A DNA stretch of 64,000 nucleotides from Bacilli bacterium (GTDB lineage Bacteria > Bacillota_I > Bacilli_A > RF39 > UBA660): positions 1 to 64,000 of the forward strand of contig JAFSVF010000013.1 of assembly GCA_017450205.1 (NCBI GenBank), written 5' to 3'. A model generated the notes under the pieces. That model had not been told where the DNA came from and ran no database searches. It was given only the letters and a program-made list of their open reading frames with translations. Shown piece after piece: positions 55,157-63,728 of this stretch (its first letter is position 1; the number at the start of each line of letters is the position of its first letter). The translations under genes were made by a program, and so were the position numbers.

Positions 55157-55284
55157 TATAATTCATCCTTTCTATATATTTATTATATGATATTTATATG
55201 TAATATTAAATGATAAATATGAAGATTTATTGACTTTTTTGTTTGATAAAAGTAATATGAGAATAGGAAAGTGGGTAATTAAAA

Positions 55285-55893
55285 ATGATTAATAAAATTT
55301 TTGAAATTTTAACTAAAAGAAGAAATGAAAACCAAAAACATTTTTATGTTGGTTTATCGATAAGTGCAGCATTATTTATATTAGGAATTATATATATAAT
55401 TAGTCCTTCTATTATAACTACTGAAACTTATAGAGTTAATCAATATGTAATTATTATGTTATCTTTATATGGACTTGGTAATTTAATTAAATTTATTGTT
55501 ATAAATTATAAGACTTATGAAAAAGTATATTTATGCTTAGGAGCATGTGCGATAGCAATTTTAAATGTTATTTTAAGTGCATTTATTGATAGTTCTACTG
55601 TATTTGCTATGTCAATTATGTTATTTACTTTAGTAGTTACAGGTGTTAAACTATTTGCCGTTGATTATTATTATCAAAGAAAAGATGCTTATTGGTATAT
55701 TTTAACTATGCTTTTAATTATTTTTATAATTGTAGGTACAGTTATATCTATTGCATTAATTAATAATCCAGCTATTCAAGTTATTAGTTTAGGATTCTTT
55801 GTAATAATAATTGCTATCTTAGATGCTGTTGATGTTGCAATTAAATGTATGTTAAAAGCACCTAGATTTGTTAAGAATATTAAATTGAAATAG
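55285..55893 (+). CDS. Six-helix membrane protein, HdeD/DUF308-like
   Basis: 202 residues with six predicted membrane helices in three pairs, the layout of DUF308 (HdeD-like) proteins: ILGIIYIISPSIITTETYRV, LYGLGNLIKF, and repeats of that pattern. Function in Bacillota unknown. A GGAAAGTGGGTAATT site precedes the ATG. The next gene starts eight bases after its stop. Confidence 0.7.
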   Translation: MINKIFEILTKRRNENQKHFYVGLSISAALFILGIIYIISPSIITTETYRVNQYVIIMLSLYGLGNLIKFIVINYKTYEKVYLCLGACAIAILNVILSAFIDSSTVFAMSIMLFTLVVTGVKLFAVDYYYQRKDAYWYILTMLLIIFIIVGTVISIALINNPAIQVISLGFFVIIIAILDAVDVAIKCMLKAPRFVKNIKLK

Positions 55894-55901
55894 GTGATAA
55901 T

Positions 55902-56792
55902 GTGAAAATTATAAAAGATTTTCCTGAATATGAAATATTAGATATGGCTAGTGGTCAAAAATTAGAAAGATGGAATGAAGTAATTCTTTCTAGACCTGAT
56001 CCACAAATTATATGGACTGATAAAAAGAATAAGTCTTTATGGGATTCAGTTGATGCTAAATACACTAGAAGTAAAACTGGTGGTGGAGAATGGCATATAT
56101 TTAATAAACATATGGATGATTCTTGGGAGATTAGATGGAAAGATTTAACTTTTAATTTAAAACTTATGGGTTTTAAACATACTGGTTTATTTCCTGAACA
56201 ATCTTATAATTGGGATATTATTAGAGAAAAGGTAAGTAAAGAAGTTAAAAGTGGAAGAACTGTTAAGGTTCTTAATCTATTTGCATATACTGGTGGTGCA
56301 TCCGTTGCTGCTTTAAGTGCAGGTGCAGAAGTAGTACATGTTGATTCTTCTCGTGGAATGATTGATTGGGCTAAAGAGAATGTTAGAAGTTCTAATTTAC
56401 AAGATAGACCAATTAGATTCTTAGTAGATGATGTTGTTAAATTTGTCGAAAGAGAAATAAGACGTGGTAATAAATATGATATTATTCTTATGGATCCTCC
56501 TTCTTTTGGAAGAGGTTCTAATAAAGAAATATGGAATATTGAAAATGATTTATATAATTTAGTTAAATTATGTACAGAGATTTTAAGTGATGATCCAATT
56601 ATGTTTTTAATTAATAGTTATACAACTGGTCTTTCTATGAATGTTTTAGAAGATGTTTTAAAATTAACAGTTAATAGAAGATTTAATGGTTTTATTACTT
56701 CTGATGAATTAGGTATTCCTATGAAAGATTCTGATTTAATATTACCTTGTGGTATATTTGCGCGTTGGGAAAAAGAAAAATATGAAGATTAG
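55902..56792 (+). CDS. SAM-dependent methyltransferase, RlmI/PF10672 type
   Basis: 296 residues, GTG start after ATAGGTGATAAT. N-terminal segment with IIWTDKKNKSLWDSVDAKYT, then the methyltransferase fold: KVLNLFAYTGGASVAALSAGA (motif I), EVVHVDSSRGMIDWAKEN, and catalytic IILMDPPSFGRG. Related to rRNA 5-methylcytosine enzymes, but it lacks their PUA domain, as in the short bacterial PF10672 group. Its last codons overlap the nadK start by 11 bases. Confidence 0.88.
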   Translation: MKIIKDFPEYEILDMASGQKLERWNEVILSRPDPQIIWTDKKNKSLWDSVDAKYTRSKTGGGEWHIFNKHMDDSWEIRWKDLTFNLKLMGFKHTGLFPEQSYNWDIIREKVSKEVKSGRTVKVLNLFAYTGGASVAALSAGAEVVHVDSSRGMIDWAKENVRSSNLQDRPIRFLVDDVVKFVEREIRRGNKYDIILMDPPSFGRGSNKEIWNIENDLYNLVKLCTEILSDDPIMFLINSYTTGLSMNVLEDVLKLTVNRRFNGFITSDELGIPMKDSDLILPCGIFARWEKEKYED

Positions 56793-57555
56793 TGTGGTAG
56801 CAAATAATAAAGAAGAATGTAAAAGTTTTGAAAAAACACTTATTAGTAAACTAGATGGATGTAGTGTTAATGATAAAAATCCTGATGTATGTTTTTCAGT
56901 AGGTGGAGATGGAACTTTTCTTTATATGGTTCATAAATTTGGATTTAATACTAATATTTATTATGCTGGATTTAATTTAGGAACAGTTGGATTCCTTACT
57001 AGTTTTAGTGAAAATGATTTAGATAAATTTAGAAATACTCCGATAGAAAAGTTTTATGTTGATAAGTATTCATATTTAAACATTGAAATTAAAAATAAGA
57101 GTGGTATTCATAAATATAAAGCATTAAATGAAGTTGTAGTTAGAAACTTTGTTAGTAAAGCATCAAGATTTGAAGTTTTTGCTAATAATGAAAAGTTAGA
57201 AGATTTTGTAGGAGATGCTTTAGTAGTTGCTACTCCAATTGGATCTAGTGCTTATAATTATAATTTAGGTGGACCACTTATTTATGATAAGATTGATTCA
57301 TTAATTTTAAATTCACTTGCTCCAATTAATAATAGTGTTTATAAAAGTATAAATAATGCAGTACTTTTTGATAAGAGTAGTTCCATTATTATGAAACCTA
57401 TTAAAGATGATGATATATATTTTATTATGGATGGGTTTGAAAAGAATTTAAAAGATGTTGAATATGTAAAGATATCTTTAAGTAAAAAGAAATTAAAAGT
57501 ATTAAGATTTAAACCTGTAAGTTATAGTTATTTAATTAACAGTAAATTATTGTAA
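56782..57555 (+). CDS. nadK: NAD kinase
   Basis: 257 residues from the ATG within the end of the preceding gene. GGDGTFLYMVHKF (catalytic Asp and NAD binding), AGFNLGTVGFLTSF, LNEVVVRN and the second motif DALVVATPIGSSAYNYNLGG are canonical. Phosphorylates NAD to NADP. Starting at the earlier frame opening (56749) would add residues without family support. Confidence 0.95.
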   Translation: MKISVVANNKEECKSFEKTLISKLDGCSVNDKNPDVCFSVGGDGTFLYMVHKFGFNTNIYYAGFNLGTVGFLTSFSENDLDKFRNTPIEKFYVDKYSYLNIEIKNKSGIHKYKALNEVVVRNFVSKASRFEVFANNEKLEDFVGDALVVATPIGSSAYNYNLGGPLIYDKIDSLILNSLAPINNSVYKSINNAVLFDKSSSIIMKPIKDDDIYFIMDGFEKNLKDVEYVKISLSKKKLKVLRFKPVSYSYLINSKLL

Positions 57556-57577
57556 GATAGAGTAATCTATCTTTTTT
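57554..57577 (+). terminator. Terminator of the methyltransferase-nadK unit
   Basis: AAGATAGA, loop GTAA, TCTATCTT, T run. Confidence 0.85.
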
Positions 57578-57584
57578 ATGCATA

Positions 57585-57611
57585 AAAAAACATTGTTAAT
57601 TTTTAACAATG
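57585..57611 (-). terminator. Terminator of the coiled-coil gene
   Basis: CATTGTTAA pairs with TTAACAATG; minus strand ends in a T run. The stop codon lies in the stem. Confidence 0.75.
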
Positions 57612-58246
57612 TCATTTGATATTATTGAATCTAAGTCAAAAGCTTCAGAAGTTACTTTATCATTTACTCTTTTATTATTTTTCTTAGCATTATTATGTTT
57701 TTGAGAAACTTTTGTTTTATCTTGTTTAAAATAATCACATAGATTATCTGGATTCTCATTAGAGTAGGCAATTATGTCACTAAGAGTTCCTTCATAGAAT
57801 TTTGAAATATCCATTGATTTATTTAAAAGAATTTCCAGTGCTTTCTTTTCAGCATTTAGTTTAATTAGTTCCTTTTTAATATCTTCTGCTTCGCTAACGA
57901 GTTTATTCATTTGATCTGTATCTTTTTGAATAGTTAATTTTCTTTCATTAATCTTTGCTGAAATTTCTTTATTAGCTCCTATTAAGATATTAGATAATTC
58001 ATCATCTTTAAATTTATCTACTAATTTTTTATATTCTTCTTTGAATTCATCAATATCGGCATTTAAATTATCTATTTTTTCTTTAGCTTCATAGTATTTT
58101 TCTTTATATTCTTTTACCATTTCTAATTTGTTATTAATGATTTTATTAATTTCATTATACTTTGTTTGGTATTTTTCTTTATTTTCATTGAGAATACTAA
58201 TGATTTCTTCTAGTTTTTTATTTGTTTCTTTAATTGCATTATCCAT
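57596..58246 (-). CDS. Hypothetical cytoplasmic coiled-coil protein
   Basis: 216 residues from the second ATG, seven bases after AGAGG (ATG 58252 abuts that site). Residues 5-140 are one long heptad-rich coiled coil (KEKYQTKYNEINKIINNKLE and following), then a helical section and a polar tail. No membrane segment or known domain. Its leader AGAATAGAGG is nearly the same as those of the genes starting at 1497 and 24063. Confidence 0.75.
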   Translation of the reverse strand: MDNAIKETNKKLEEIISILNENKEKYQTKYNEINKIINNKLEMVKEYKEKYYEAKEKIDNLNADIDEFKEEYKKLVDKFKDDELSNILIGANKEISAKINERKLTIQKDTDQMNKLVSEAEDIKKELIKLNAEKKALEILLNKSMDISKFYEGTLSDIIAYSNENPDNLCDYFKQDKTKVSQKHNNAKKNNKRVNDKVTSEAFDLDSIISNDIVKN

Positions 58247-58358
58247 AGCCATGCCTCTATTCTTTTATTATAGTTTGAGTATATCAAATATAGTTTTCTT
58301 TGTAAATAAACCTAGTGTGCACTTATATTGAATATGCTATAATTAATTAGGTGGTATT

Positions 58359-60116
58359 ATGGATACTAATGAAATAATTGATAATTATCTAAACAATAAT
58401 GATTGGAAAGTAAAAGAGAATAGTACAGTACCTTATTCAATTGGAGGATTAATTCTTTATGAATCTGGTAATATGACTAAGAATTATTGGTTAAAGAAAA
58501 TATATAATGAAGAAATAGAATTTGCTCATAATGATGGATATATTCATATTCATGATTTAAATATGCTAGCTCCTTATTGTGCTGGTTGGAGTTTAAAACA
58601 ACTTATTATGTTTGGCATTAAAGGTGTTGAAGGGAAAATTACTAGTGGACCTGCTAAACATTTACAAACTTTGTGTATTCAAATGGTAAACTTCTTAGGA
58701 ATTATGCAAAATGAATGGGCAGGTGCTCAAGCTTTTTCTTCATTCGATACATATTTAGCTCCTTTTGTAAGAGTAGATAATTTAGAATACAAACAAGTTA
58801 AGCAAGCTATTCAAAGTTTTGTATATGGGCTTAATATTCCATCTCGTTGGGGTTCACAAGCTCCTTTTACTAATATTACTTTGGATTTAATGCCTCCAAG
58901 TGATTTAAAAGATTTACCTGCACTTGTTGGTGGAGAAGAACAAGAGTTTAATTATGGTGATTGTCAAAAAGAAATGGATATGATTAATAAAGCATTCTTG
59001 GAAGTTATGCTTGAAGGAGATTATGATGGAAGAGGATTCCAATATCCAATTCCTACATATTCGATTACTAAAGATTTTGAATTTAATGATTCTGAAATAA
59101 ATAAACTATTATTTGAACTTACTAGTAAATATGGTACACCTTATTTTTCTAATTATATTAATAGTGATATGGAACCTAGTGATGTAAGAAGTATGTGTTG
59201 TAGACTTAGACTAGATTTAAGAGAACTTAGAAAAAAATCCGGTGGTTATTTTGGTAGTGGAGAGTCTACTGGTTCGATTGGTGTTGTTACAATTAATGTT
59301 CCAAGACTTGCATATGAAGGAAAAGATTTAAATGAATTCTATGAATCTTTAGATAATATTTTAGAAATTGCAGTTAATAGTTTGAATATTAAAAGAGAGA
59401 AAATAGTAGAATATATGAATAATGGATTATATCCATATTCAAAAGCTTATTTAGGCACTTTAGATAATCATTTTTCTACGATTGGTGTAGTTGGAATGAA
59501 TGAAGCTTGTTTAAATGCTAAATGGGTAAAAAAAGATATAGCATCTAGAGAGGGAAAAGAATTTGCAATTGATGTATTAAATCATATACGTTCTAAATTA
59601 AGTGATTATCAAGAAAAATATGAGTGTCTTTATAATTTAGAAGCTACTCCAGCAGAAGCTACAGCTTATAGATTAGCTCTTAAAGATAAGAATAAATATC
59701 ATGATATTATTACTGCTGGTGATAAAGAACCATATTATACTAATTCAAGTCATTTGCCAGTTGGATTTACTGATGATGTATTTGAAGCATTAGATATAGA
59801 AGATGATCTTCAAGTTCTTTATACAAGTGGAACAGTATTTCATACATTCTTAGGAGAAAAATTAAATGATTATAAAAGTACTCAAAATTTAGTTAAGAAA
59901 ATTGCATACAATTATAAGCTTCCATATTTTACAATTAGTCCAACTTATTCAGTTTGTCCAAATCATGGATACTTGGCAGGGGAAGTGAATACTTGTCCAA
60001 AGTGTAAAAGTACTTGTGAAGTCTATAGTAGAATAACAGGGTATTATAGACCAGTTAAAAATTGGAATAATGGTAAACAAGAAGAATTTAAAGATAGAAA
60101 AACTTATAATATATAA
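58359..60116 (+). CDS. nrdD: Anaerobic ribonucleoside-triphosphate reductase, short class III form
   Basis: 585 residues. No ATP-cone at the N-terminus, so the short form as in some archaea and Thermotoga. Key residues: APYCAGW (C74, the first radical-path Cys), SMCCRLRLDLREL, and GSIGVVTINVPRLA; a C-terminal zinc ribbon (CPNHG ... CPKCKSTC); the glycyl radical is G561 in SRITGYYRPV. Makes deoxyribonucleotides without oxygen. The activating enzyme NrdG is not next to it. TTAGGTGGTATT precedes the ATG. Confidence 0.93.
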   Translation: MDTNEIIDNYLNNNDWKVKENSTVPYSIGGLILYESGNMTKNYWLKKIYNEEIEFAHNDGYIHIHDLNMLAPYCAGWSLKQLIMFGIKGVEGKITSGPAKHLQTLCIQMVNFLGIMQNEWAGAQAFSSFDTYLAPFVRVDNLEYKQVKQAIQSFVYGLNIPSRWGSQAPFTNITLDLMPPSDLKDLPALVGGEEQEFNYGDCQKEMDMINKAFLEVMLEGDYDGRGFQYPIPTYSITKDFEFNDSEINKLLFELTSKYGTPYFSNYINSDMEPSDVRSMCCRLRLDLRELRKKSGGYFGSGESTGSIGVVTINVPRLAYEGKDLNEFYESLDNILEIAVNSLNIKREKIVEYMNNGLYPYSKAYLGTLDNHFSTIGVVGMNEACLNAKWVKKDIASREGKEFAIDVLNHIRSKLSDYQEKYECLYNLEATPAEATAYRLALKDKNKYHDIITAGDKEPYYTNSSHLPVGFTDDVFEALDIEDDLQVLYTSGTVFHTFLGEKLNDYKSTQNLVKKIAYNYKLPYFTISPTYSVCPNHGYLAGEVNTCPKCKSTCEVYSRITGYYRPVKNWNNGKQEEFKDRKTYNI

Positions 60117-60219
60117 ACAGGCGAATTGATTCCTTTGATAAGGAACAATATATATTAAAAACTATTCAAGTTATATTTTTTGTCGATTTATGTTATATTA
60201 AGTGGGGAGTGATAAAAAA

Positions 60220-60759
60220 ATGGAATTAAAGGGATCAAAGACAGAAGCAAACTTAAGAAAAGCATTTGCTGGGGAGAGTGAAGCAAGAAATAAATATACT
60301 TATTTTGCATCTAAAGCAAAAAAAGATGGTTATGAACAAATTGCTGCTTTATTTGAAGAAACAGCTAATAATGAAAAAGAACATGCTAAGATGTGGTTTA
60401 AAGAATTAAATGGTGGAGAAATTCCTTCAACACCTGAAAATCTTTTAGCAGCTGCTGAAGGTGAAAAATATGAATGGACTAGTATGTATGAAGAATTTGC
60501 TAAGACAGCTGAAGAAGAAGGATTTAAGGCGCTTGCTATTAAATTTAGACAAGTAGCTGCAATTGAAAAACATCATGAAGAAAGATATAGAAAATTATTA
60601 AAGAATATTGATGATGAAGTAGTATTTTCAAGAGATGAAGATAAGATTTGGATTTGTAGAAATTGTGGACATGTTGTTATCGGTAAAAAAGCACCTGAAG
60701 TATGTCCTGTATGTGCTCATCCAAAGAGTTTCTTTGAATTAAAGGCAGAAAATTACTAA
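60220..60759 (+). CDS. Rubrerythrin
   Basis: 179 residues from the ATG after GGGGAGTGAT. Ferritin-like diiron domain with [31 protein letters not shown], the inter-helix [18 protein letters not shown] and [11 protein letters not shown]; a C-terminal rubredoxin domain [10 protein letters not shown] ... [11 protein letters not shown]. Reduces peroxide in anaerobes. It follows nrdD, in line with an oxygen-sensitive lifestyle. Residues GDN are not needed for the assignment. Confidence 0.96.
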   Translation: MELKGSKTEANLRKAFAGESEARNKYTYFASKAKKDGYEQIAALFEETANNEKEHAKMWFKELNGGEIPSTPENLLAAAEGEKYEWTSMYEEFAKTAEEEGFKALAIKFRQVAAIEKHHEERYRKLLKNIDDEVVFSRDEDKIWICRNCGHVVIGKKAPEVCPVCAHPKSFFELKAENY

Positions 60760-60786
60760 AATTTGTCAATTTGACACTTACTTTAA

Positions 60787-60811
60787 AAAGAATACGTAGT
60801 ATTCTTTTTAT
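60787..60811 (+). terminator. Terminator after rubrerythrin
   Basis: AAAGAATAC, loop GTA, GTATTCTTT and T/A run. Confidence 0.75.
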
Positions 60812-60917
60812 TTTTATATATGTAAATTTGTGTTTGAAATGTATTATTTTGTGTTGTATTATCGAAATTGTTTCGTGGCAAAAAGCGAAAAAAGAAGAGT
60901 AAAAGGAGTATAGGATT

Positions 60918-61265
60918 ATGAATAAGAACGAAAAAGAAGTCGGCATCTTACTTCATAGGTTAGGCGTATCCAGCAAGTATCATGGTTTTGATTATTTGAA
61001 TAAATGCGTATGTTTATTACTTGAAAATGAAGTATATAGACACAAAACTATGAATTTCTTATATGAAAGAATTGCAGAAGAGTTTAATTGTACATCTAAA
61101 TGCATTGAAAGAAATATAAGAACTTGTATTGATAGAAGCTGGAATAAAGTTTCTTATGATACTGTTGATCATGTATTCGGTAGTACAATGAACTATGAAG
61201 ATGATTGTCCTACGAATCGTGATTTCATTATGAATTTGTTAGATTTCTTTAAATTTAATAAATAA
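60918..61265 (+). CDS. Stand-alone Spo0A-type C-terminal DNA-binding domain
   Basis: 115 residues. The whole protein matches the effector domain of sporulation regulator Spo0A (PF08769): LLHRLGVSSKYHGFDYLNKC, IAEEFNCTSKCIERNIRTCI (recognition helix region; Spo0A has NTTPSRVERAIRHAI), and ending WNKVSYDTVDHVFGS with PTNRDFI. The receiver domain that Spo0A needs for phosphorylation control is absent, and the protein starts right before this domain with a good AAAAGGAG site. It is therefore a DNA-binding protein outside the phosphorelay, regulated at expression level (inference). No other sporulation gene is in the window. Confidence 0.85.
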   Translation: MNKNEKEVGILLHRLGVSSKYHGFDYLNKCVCLLLENEVYRHKTMNFLYERIAEEFNCTSKCIERNIRTCIDRSWNKVSYDTVDHVFGSTMNYEDDCPTNRDFIMNLLDFFKFNK

Positions 61266-61286
61266 GTGTGAGAATAGCGTGAGTAT

Positions 61287-61320
61287 AAGGGAGAACTTAA
61301 AAAGTTCTCCCTTATTGTTT
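61287..61320 (+). terminator. Terminator upstream of cysS
   Basis: AAGGGAGAACTT, short A loop, AAGTTCTCCCTT, then ATTGTTTTG. Confidence 0.85.
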
Positions 61321-61322
61321 TG

Positions 61323-61351
61323 TTGAAAAAAATAAGTAATTTTTATATAAT
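61323..61351 (+). promoter_or_regulatory. Consensus-like promoter of the cysS transcript
   Basis: TTGAAA (61323-61328), 17-base spacer, TATAAT (61346-61351). Transcription should begin near 61358, just ahead of the short leader frame. Confidence 0.75.
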
Positions 61352-61371
61352 ACGTTAAAGAAGTGATAATT

Positions 61372-61407
61372 ATGATGAAAAATAAACGATGTTGCCTTTT
61401 GTCTTAA
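61372..61407 (+). CDS. Putative leader peptide MMKNKRCCLLS upstream of cysS
   Basis: An 11-codon frame with GAAGTGATAATT before its ATG, lying between the cysS promoter and cysS. It contains two adjacent Cys codons (TGT TGC). CysS is the enzyme that charges tRNA-Cys, so a ribosome stalling on Cys codons when charged tRNA-Cys is scarce could change translation of cysS. No attenuator hairpin lies between the frame and cysS (36 bases apart) and no T-box is present, so control would be translational. The coincidence of place and codons is the evidence; function is inference. Confidence 0.55.
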   Translation: MMKNKRCCLLS

Positions 61408-61443
61408 ATTAAATATATACAATAATTGGAAAGAGGTAATTTT

Positions 61444-62835
61444 ATGAAAATATATAATACTTTAACAAGAAGTGTTGAAGATTTTAAAACTAATGAGGAA
61501 GGTAAAGTTAAGTTTTATACATGTGGACCTACTGTATATCATTATGCTCATATAGGTAATATTAGAAATTATATTGGTCATGATATTTTAGATAAAACTT
61601 TAAGATATATTGGATATGATGTAACTAGAGCTATGAATATCACAGATGTAGGACATTTAACTAGTGATAGTGATTCTGGTGAAGATAAGATGGCTGTTGC
61701 TGCAAAAAGAGAACATAAAAAAGCTATGGAGATTGCATCATTTTATACTGATGCATTCTTTAAAGATTTTGAAGCAGTTAATTGTAAGAAACCTGAAATA
61801 ATTAGTCCTGCTACTGACAATATTGAAATGTATATTAAGATGATTGAAAAGTTACTTGATGAAGGATATGCTTATCAATCAGGAGGTAATGTATATTTTG
61901 ATATTTCAAAACTAGATGACTATTATGTTTTAACTAATCATAAAGTAGATGATATGGTAGTTGGTGCTAGAGAAGGTGTTGAAGAAGATAGTGCAAAAAG
62001 AAATCAAGCAGACTTTGCATTATGGTTTACTACTTCTAAATTTGAAAATCATGAATTAACTTGGGATTCTCCTTGGGGAGTTGGATATCCTGGATGGCAT
62101 ATTGAGTGTTCTGGAATCTCAATTAAATATTTAGGAGAACATTTAGATATTCATGGAGGTGGAGTTGATAATATATTCCCACACCATACAAATGAGATTG
62201 CACAAAGTGAAGCATATCTTGGACATAAATGGTGTAATTATTGGTTCCATAATGAACATCTTCTAACTGATGAAGGTAAAATGAGTAAGTCTAAAGGAGA
62301 TATATTAACTGTTTCTAAACTTATTGAACAAGGTTATGATCCACTTGCTTATAGATTGATGGTATTAAGTAGTCATTATAGAAAACAATTATTATTTACA
62401 TATGATTCTTTAAACCAAAATGAAACATTACTTAAGAAGTTAAGAAATAAAGTTTCAAGTATTAAAGAAGATGGAGAATTAGTTCAAAATGAATTTGATA
62501 AATATAATAATAGATTCAAAGAAGAACTTGAAAATGATTTAAATACAGCTAATGCATTAACTGTTTTATTTGAATTATTAAAAGATGATAATGTTAATGG
62601 AAAAACTAAATTAGAATTAATTAAGAGTTTTGATAAAGTATTTAGTTTGGATTTAATTCAAAAAGAAGAATTTTCTGAAAATGATGAAGAAATTATTAAA
62701 TTAATTGAGAAGAGAAAAGAAGCTAAAAAGAATAAAGATTTTGAACTTGCTGATTCTATAAGAGCAGATCTTTTAAGTAAAGGAATTGAATTAATTGATA
62801 CTAGAGAAGGTACAACTTATAGAATTATTAAATAG
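61444..62835 (+). CDS. cysS: Cysteinyl-tRNA synthetase
   Basis: 463 residues from the ATG after AAAGAGGTAATTTT. HIGH-type motif in YTCGPTVYHYAHIGNIR, zinc ligands including the Cys of that motif and GWHIECSGIS, and KMSKS in EGKMSKSKGD. The C-terminal anticodon-binding region ends with KNKDFELADSIRADLLSKGI, standard for the family. Loads Cys onto tRNA-Cys. A short Cys-Cys leader frame and its own promoter lie upstream; a YugP-like gene follows ten bases after. Confidence 0.97.
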   Translation: MKIYNTLTRSVEDFKTNEEGKVKFYTCGPTVYHYAHIGNIRNYIGHDILDKTLRYIGYDVTRAMNITDVGHLTSDSDSGEDKMAVAAKREHKKAMEIASFYTDAFFKDFEAVNCKKPEIISPATDNIEMYIKMIEKLLDEGYAYQSGGNVYFDISKLDDYYVLTNHKVDDMVVGAREGVEEDSAKRNQADFALWFTTSKFENHELTWDSPWGVGYPGWHIECSGISIKYLGEHLDIHGGGVDNIFPHHTNEIAQSEAYLGHKWCNYWFHNEHLLTDEGKMSKSKGDILTVSKLIEQGYDPLAYRLMVLSSHYRKQLLFTYDSLNQNETLLKKLRNKVSSIKEDGELVQNEFDKYNNRFKEELENDLNTANALTVLFELLKDDNVNGKTKLELIKSFDKVFSLDLIQKEEFSENDEEIIKLIEKRKEAKKNKDFELADSIRADLLSKGIELIDTREGTTYRIIK

Positions 62836-62845
62836 AGGTGTATAA

Positions 62846-63496
62846 ATGATTATTTTAATTATATATTGTGTTTTATTTATTGTCTCTTTAGTTATTAACA
62901 TTTATATTTCCTTATTTGAGAGAAAATATAAAACTAAAAATAATAAAAAGAAATTAACTGGATGTGAGCTTTCACATGAAATATTAGATTTAGATAAAAA
63001 AGCTAATTCTTATATTTTACTTACTAAAGGAGATAGCTTATATAATAGTTTAAGAGATACAATTAAATTAGATGAAGATTGTTTCGATGAATCATCTATT
63101 TATTCATTAACTGTTTCTGCTTTAAAAACGTATGAAGCAATTGATAATAAAAATAAAGAACAATATAAATTAAGAGATAAATTATTAAAGATAGTATTTT
63201 ATATGGTAATCCTTTCATATATACTTTTAGCTGCATGTGTAGTTTTAAATGATTATTCATTTGGATATGTTAGTTTAGCTTTACTTATTGTAGTTTTATT
63301 ATTTGATATTAGATGGTATTTATTATATAAATCAAATATTGAAAAAATAGTTAAACTATTAAAGTCTAATGGCTTTATTGATAAAGATGAAGTAGATAGT
63401 GTTAATAGTTTAATGAGAGTAGAAGTATTAAAATCTTTTACTAGACTTATAAATGTTATTAAGAATTTATTCGATCAAATAATTCCAGATGCCTAA
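62846..63496 (+). CDS. YugP-like (Zn_peptidase_2) homologue without the zinc motif
   Basis: 216 residues. N-terminal helix (2-22), then KKLTGCELSHEILD, aligned with the LTGAEVARRILD of YugP-type zinc peptidases (PF04298), and YNSLRDTIKLDEDCFDESSI aligned with their YDPRSKVVRLSEGVY..TSI. Where the family has the catalytic AAHEVGHAIQ, this has VSALKTYEAIDN: both His and the Glu positions are lost. Two more helices (~118-160). It is probably a non-catalytic membrane protein. Starts ten bases after cysS with TAGAGGTGTATAA. Confidence 0.6.
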   Translation: MIILIIYCVLFIVSLVINIYISLFERKYKTKNNKKKLTGCELSHEILDLDKKANSYILLTKGDSLYNSLRDTIKLDEDCFDESSIYSLTVSALKTYEAIDNKNKEQYKLRDKLLKIVFYMVILSYILLAACVVLNDYSFGYVSLALLIVVLLFDIRWYLLYKSNIEKIVKLLKSNGFIDKDEVDSVNSLMRVEVLKSFTRLINVIKNLFDQIIPDA

Positions 63497-63497
63497 A

Positions 63498-63524
63498 AAG
63501 AGACGTAATTACGTTTCTTTTTTT
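63498..63524 (+). terminator. Terminator of the cysS operon
   Basis: AGAGACGTAATTACGTTTCT near-perfect hairpin and seven T. Confidence 0.8.
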
Positions 63525-63563
63525 GATGTCAATACAATTTTTAAAAAAAGTTAAATAAATTAC

Positions 63564-63592
63564 TTGATTTTAAAAAATAGATAAGGTATAAT
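63564..63592 (+). promoter_or_regulatory. Promoter of the S10 ribosomal operon
   Basis: TTGATT (63564-63569), 17-base spacer, TATAAT (63587-63592). Start expected near 63599. Confidence 0.8.
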
Positions 63593-63598
63593 GTTTGT

Positions 63599-63728
63599 GT
63601 TTAAACGGCGATGATGTGCGAGGTTGCTGACACACCAGGAGGAGTTGCAAACCTGGTATAATATGTCAGGTTAATTCGTTACGGAGCTATGTTTATACAA
63701 AGATATAAACGAAGGGAGACAAATTAAT
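63599..63728 (+). promoter_or_regulatory. S10-operon (rpsJ) leader RNA
   Basis: The 130-base leader is more G+C-rich than its surroundings and contains TGCGAGGTTGCTGACACACC (63617-63636), which I recognise from the leader before rpsJ in Bacillus and relatives. Visible hairpins: CCAGG/CCTGG (63635-63656) and GTTTATA/TATAAAC (63691-63697, 63704-63710). Likely the autoregulatory or processing leader of the operon; the binding protein is not known to me for this lineage. Confidence 0.7.

Noticed and set aside
60762-60778. 0A-box-like sites (TTTGTCAAT and its inverted partner) before the Spo0A-domain gene; also TTTGTCGAT at 60179 and ATTGTCGAA at 11365
   Set aside because: Each has a mismatch, and in sequence this AT-rich the TGTCRAA core is expected some twenty times in the window by chance; not evidence for a regulon by itself.
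61358-61443. T-box riboswitch before cysS
   Set aside because: The leader is only ~85 bases, with no T-box sequence and no terminator/antiterminator pair.
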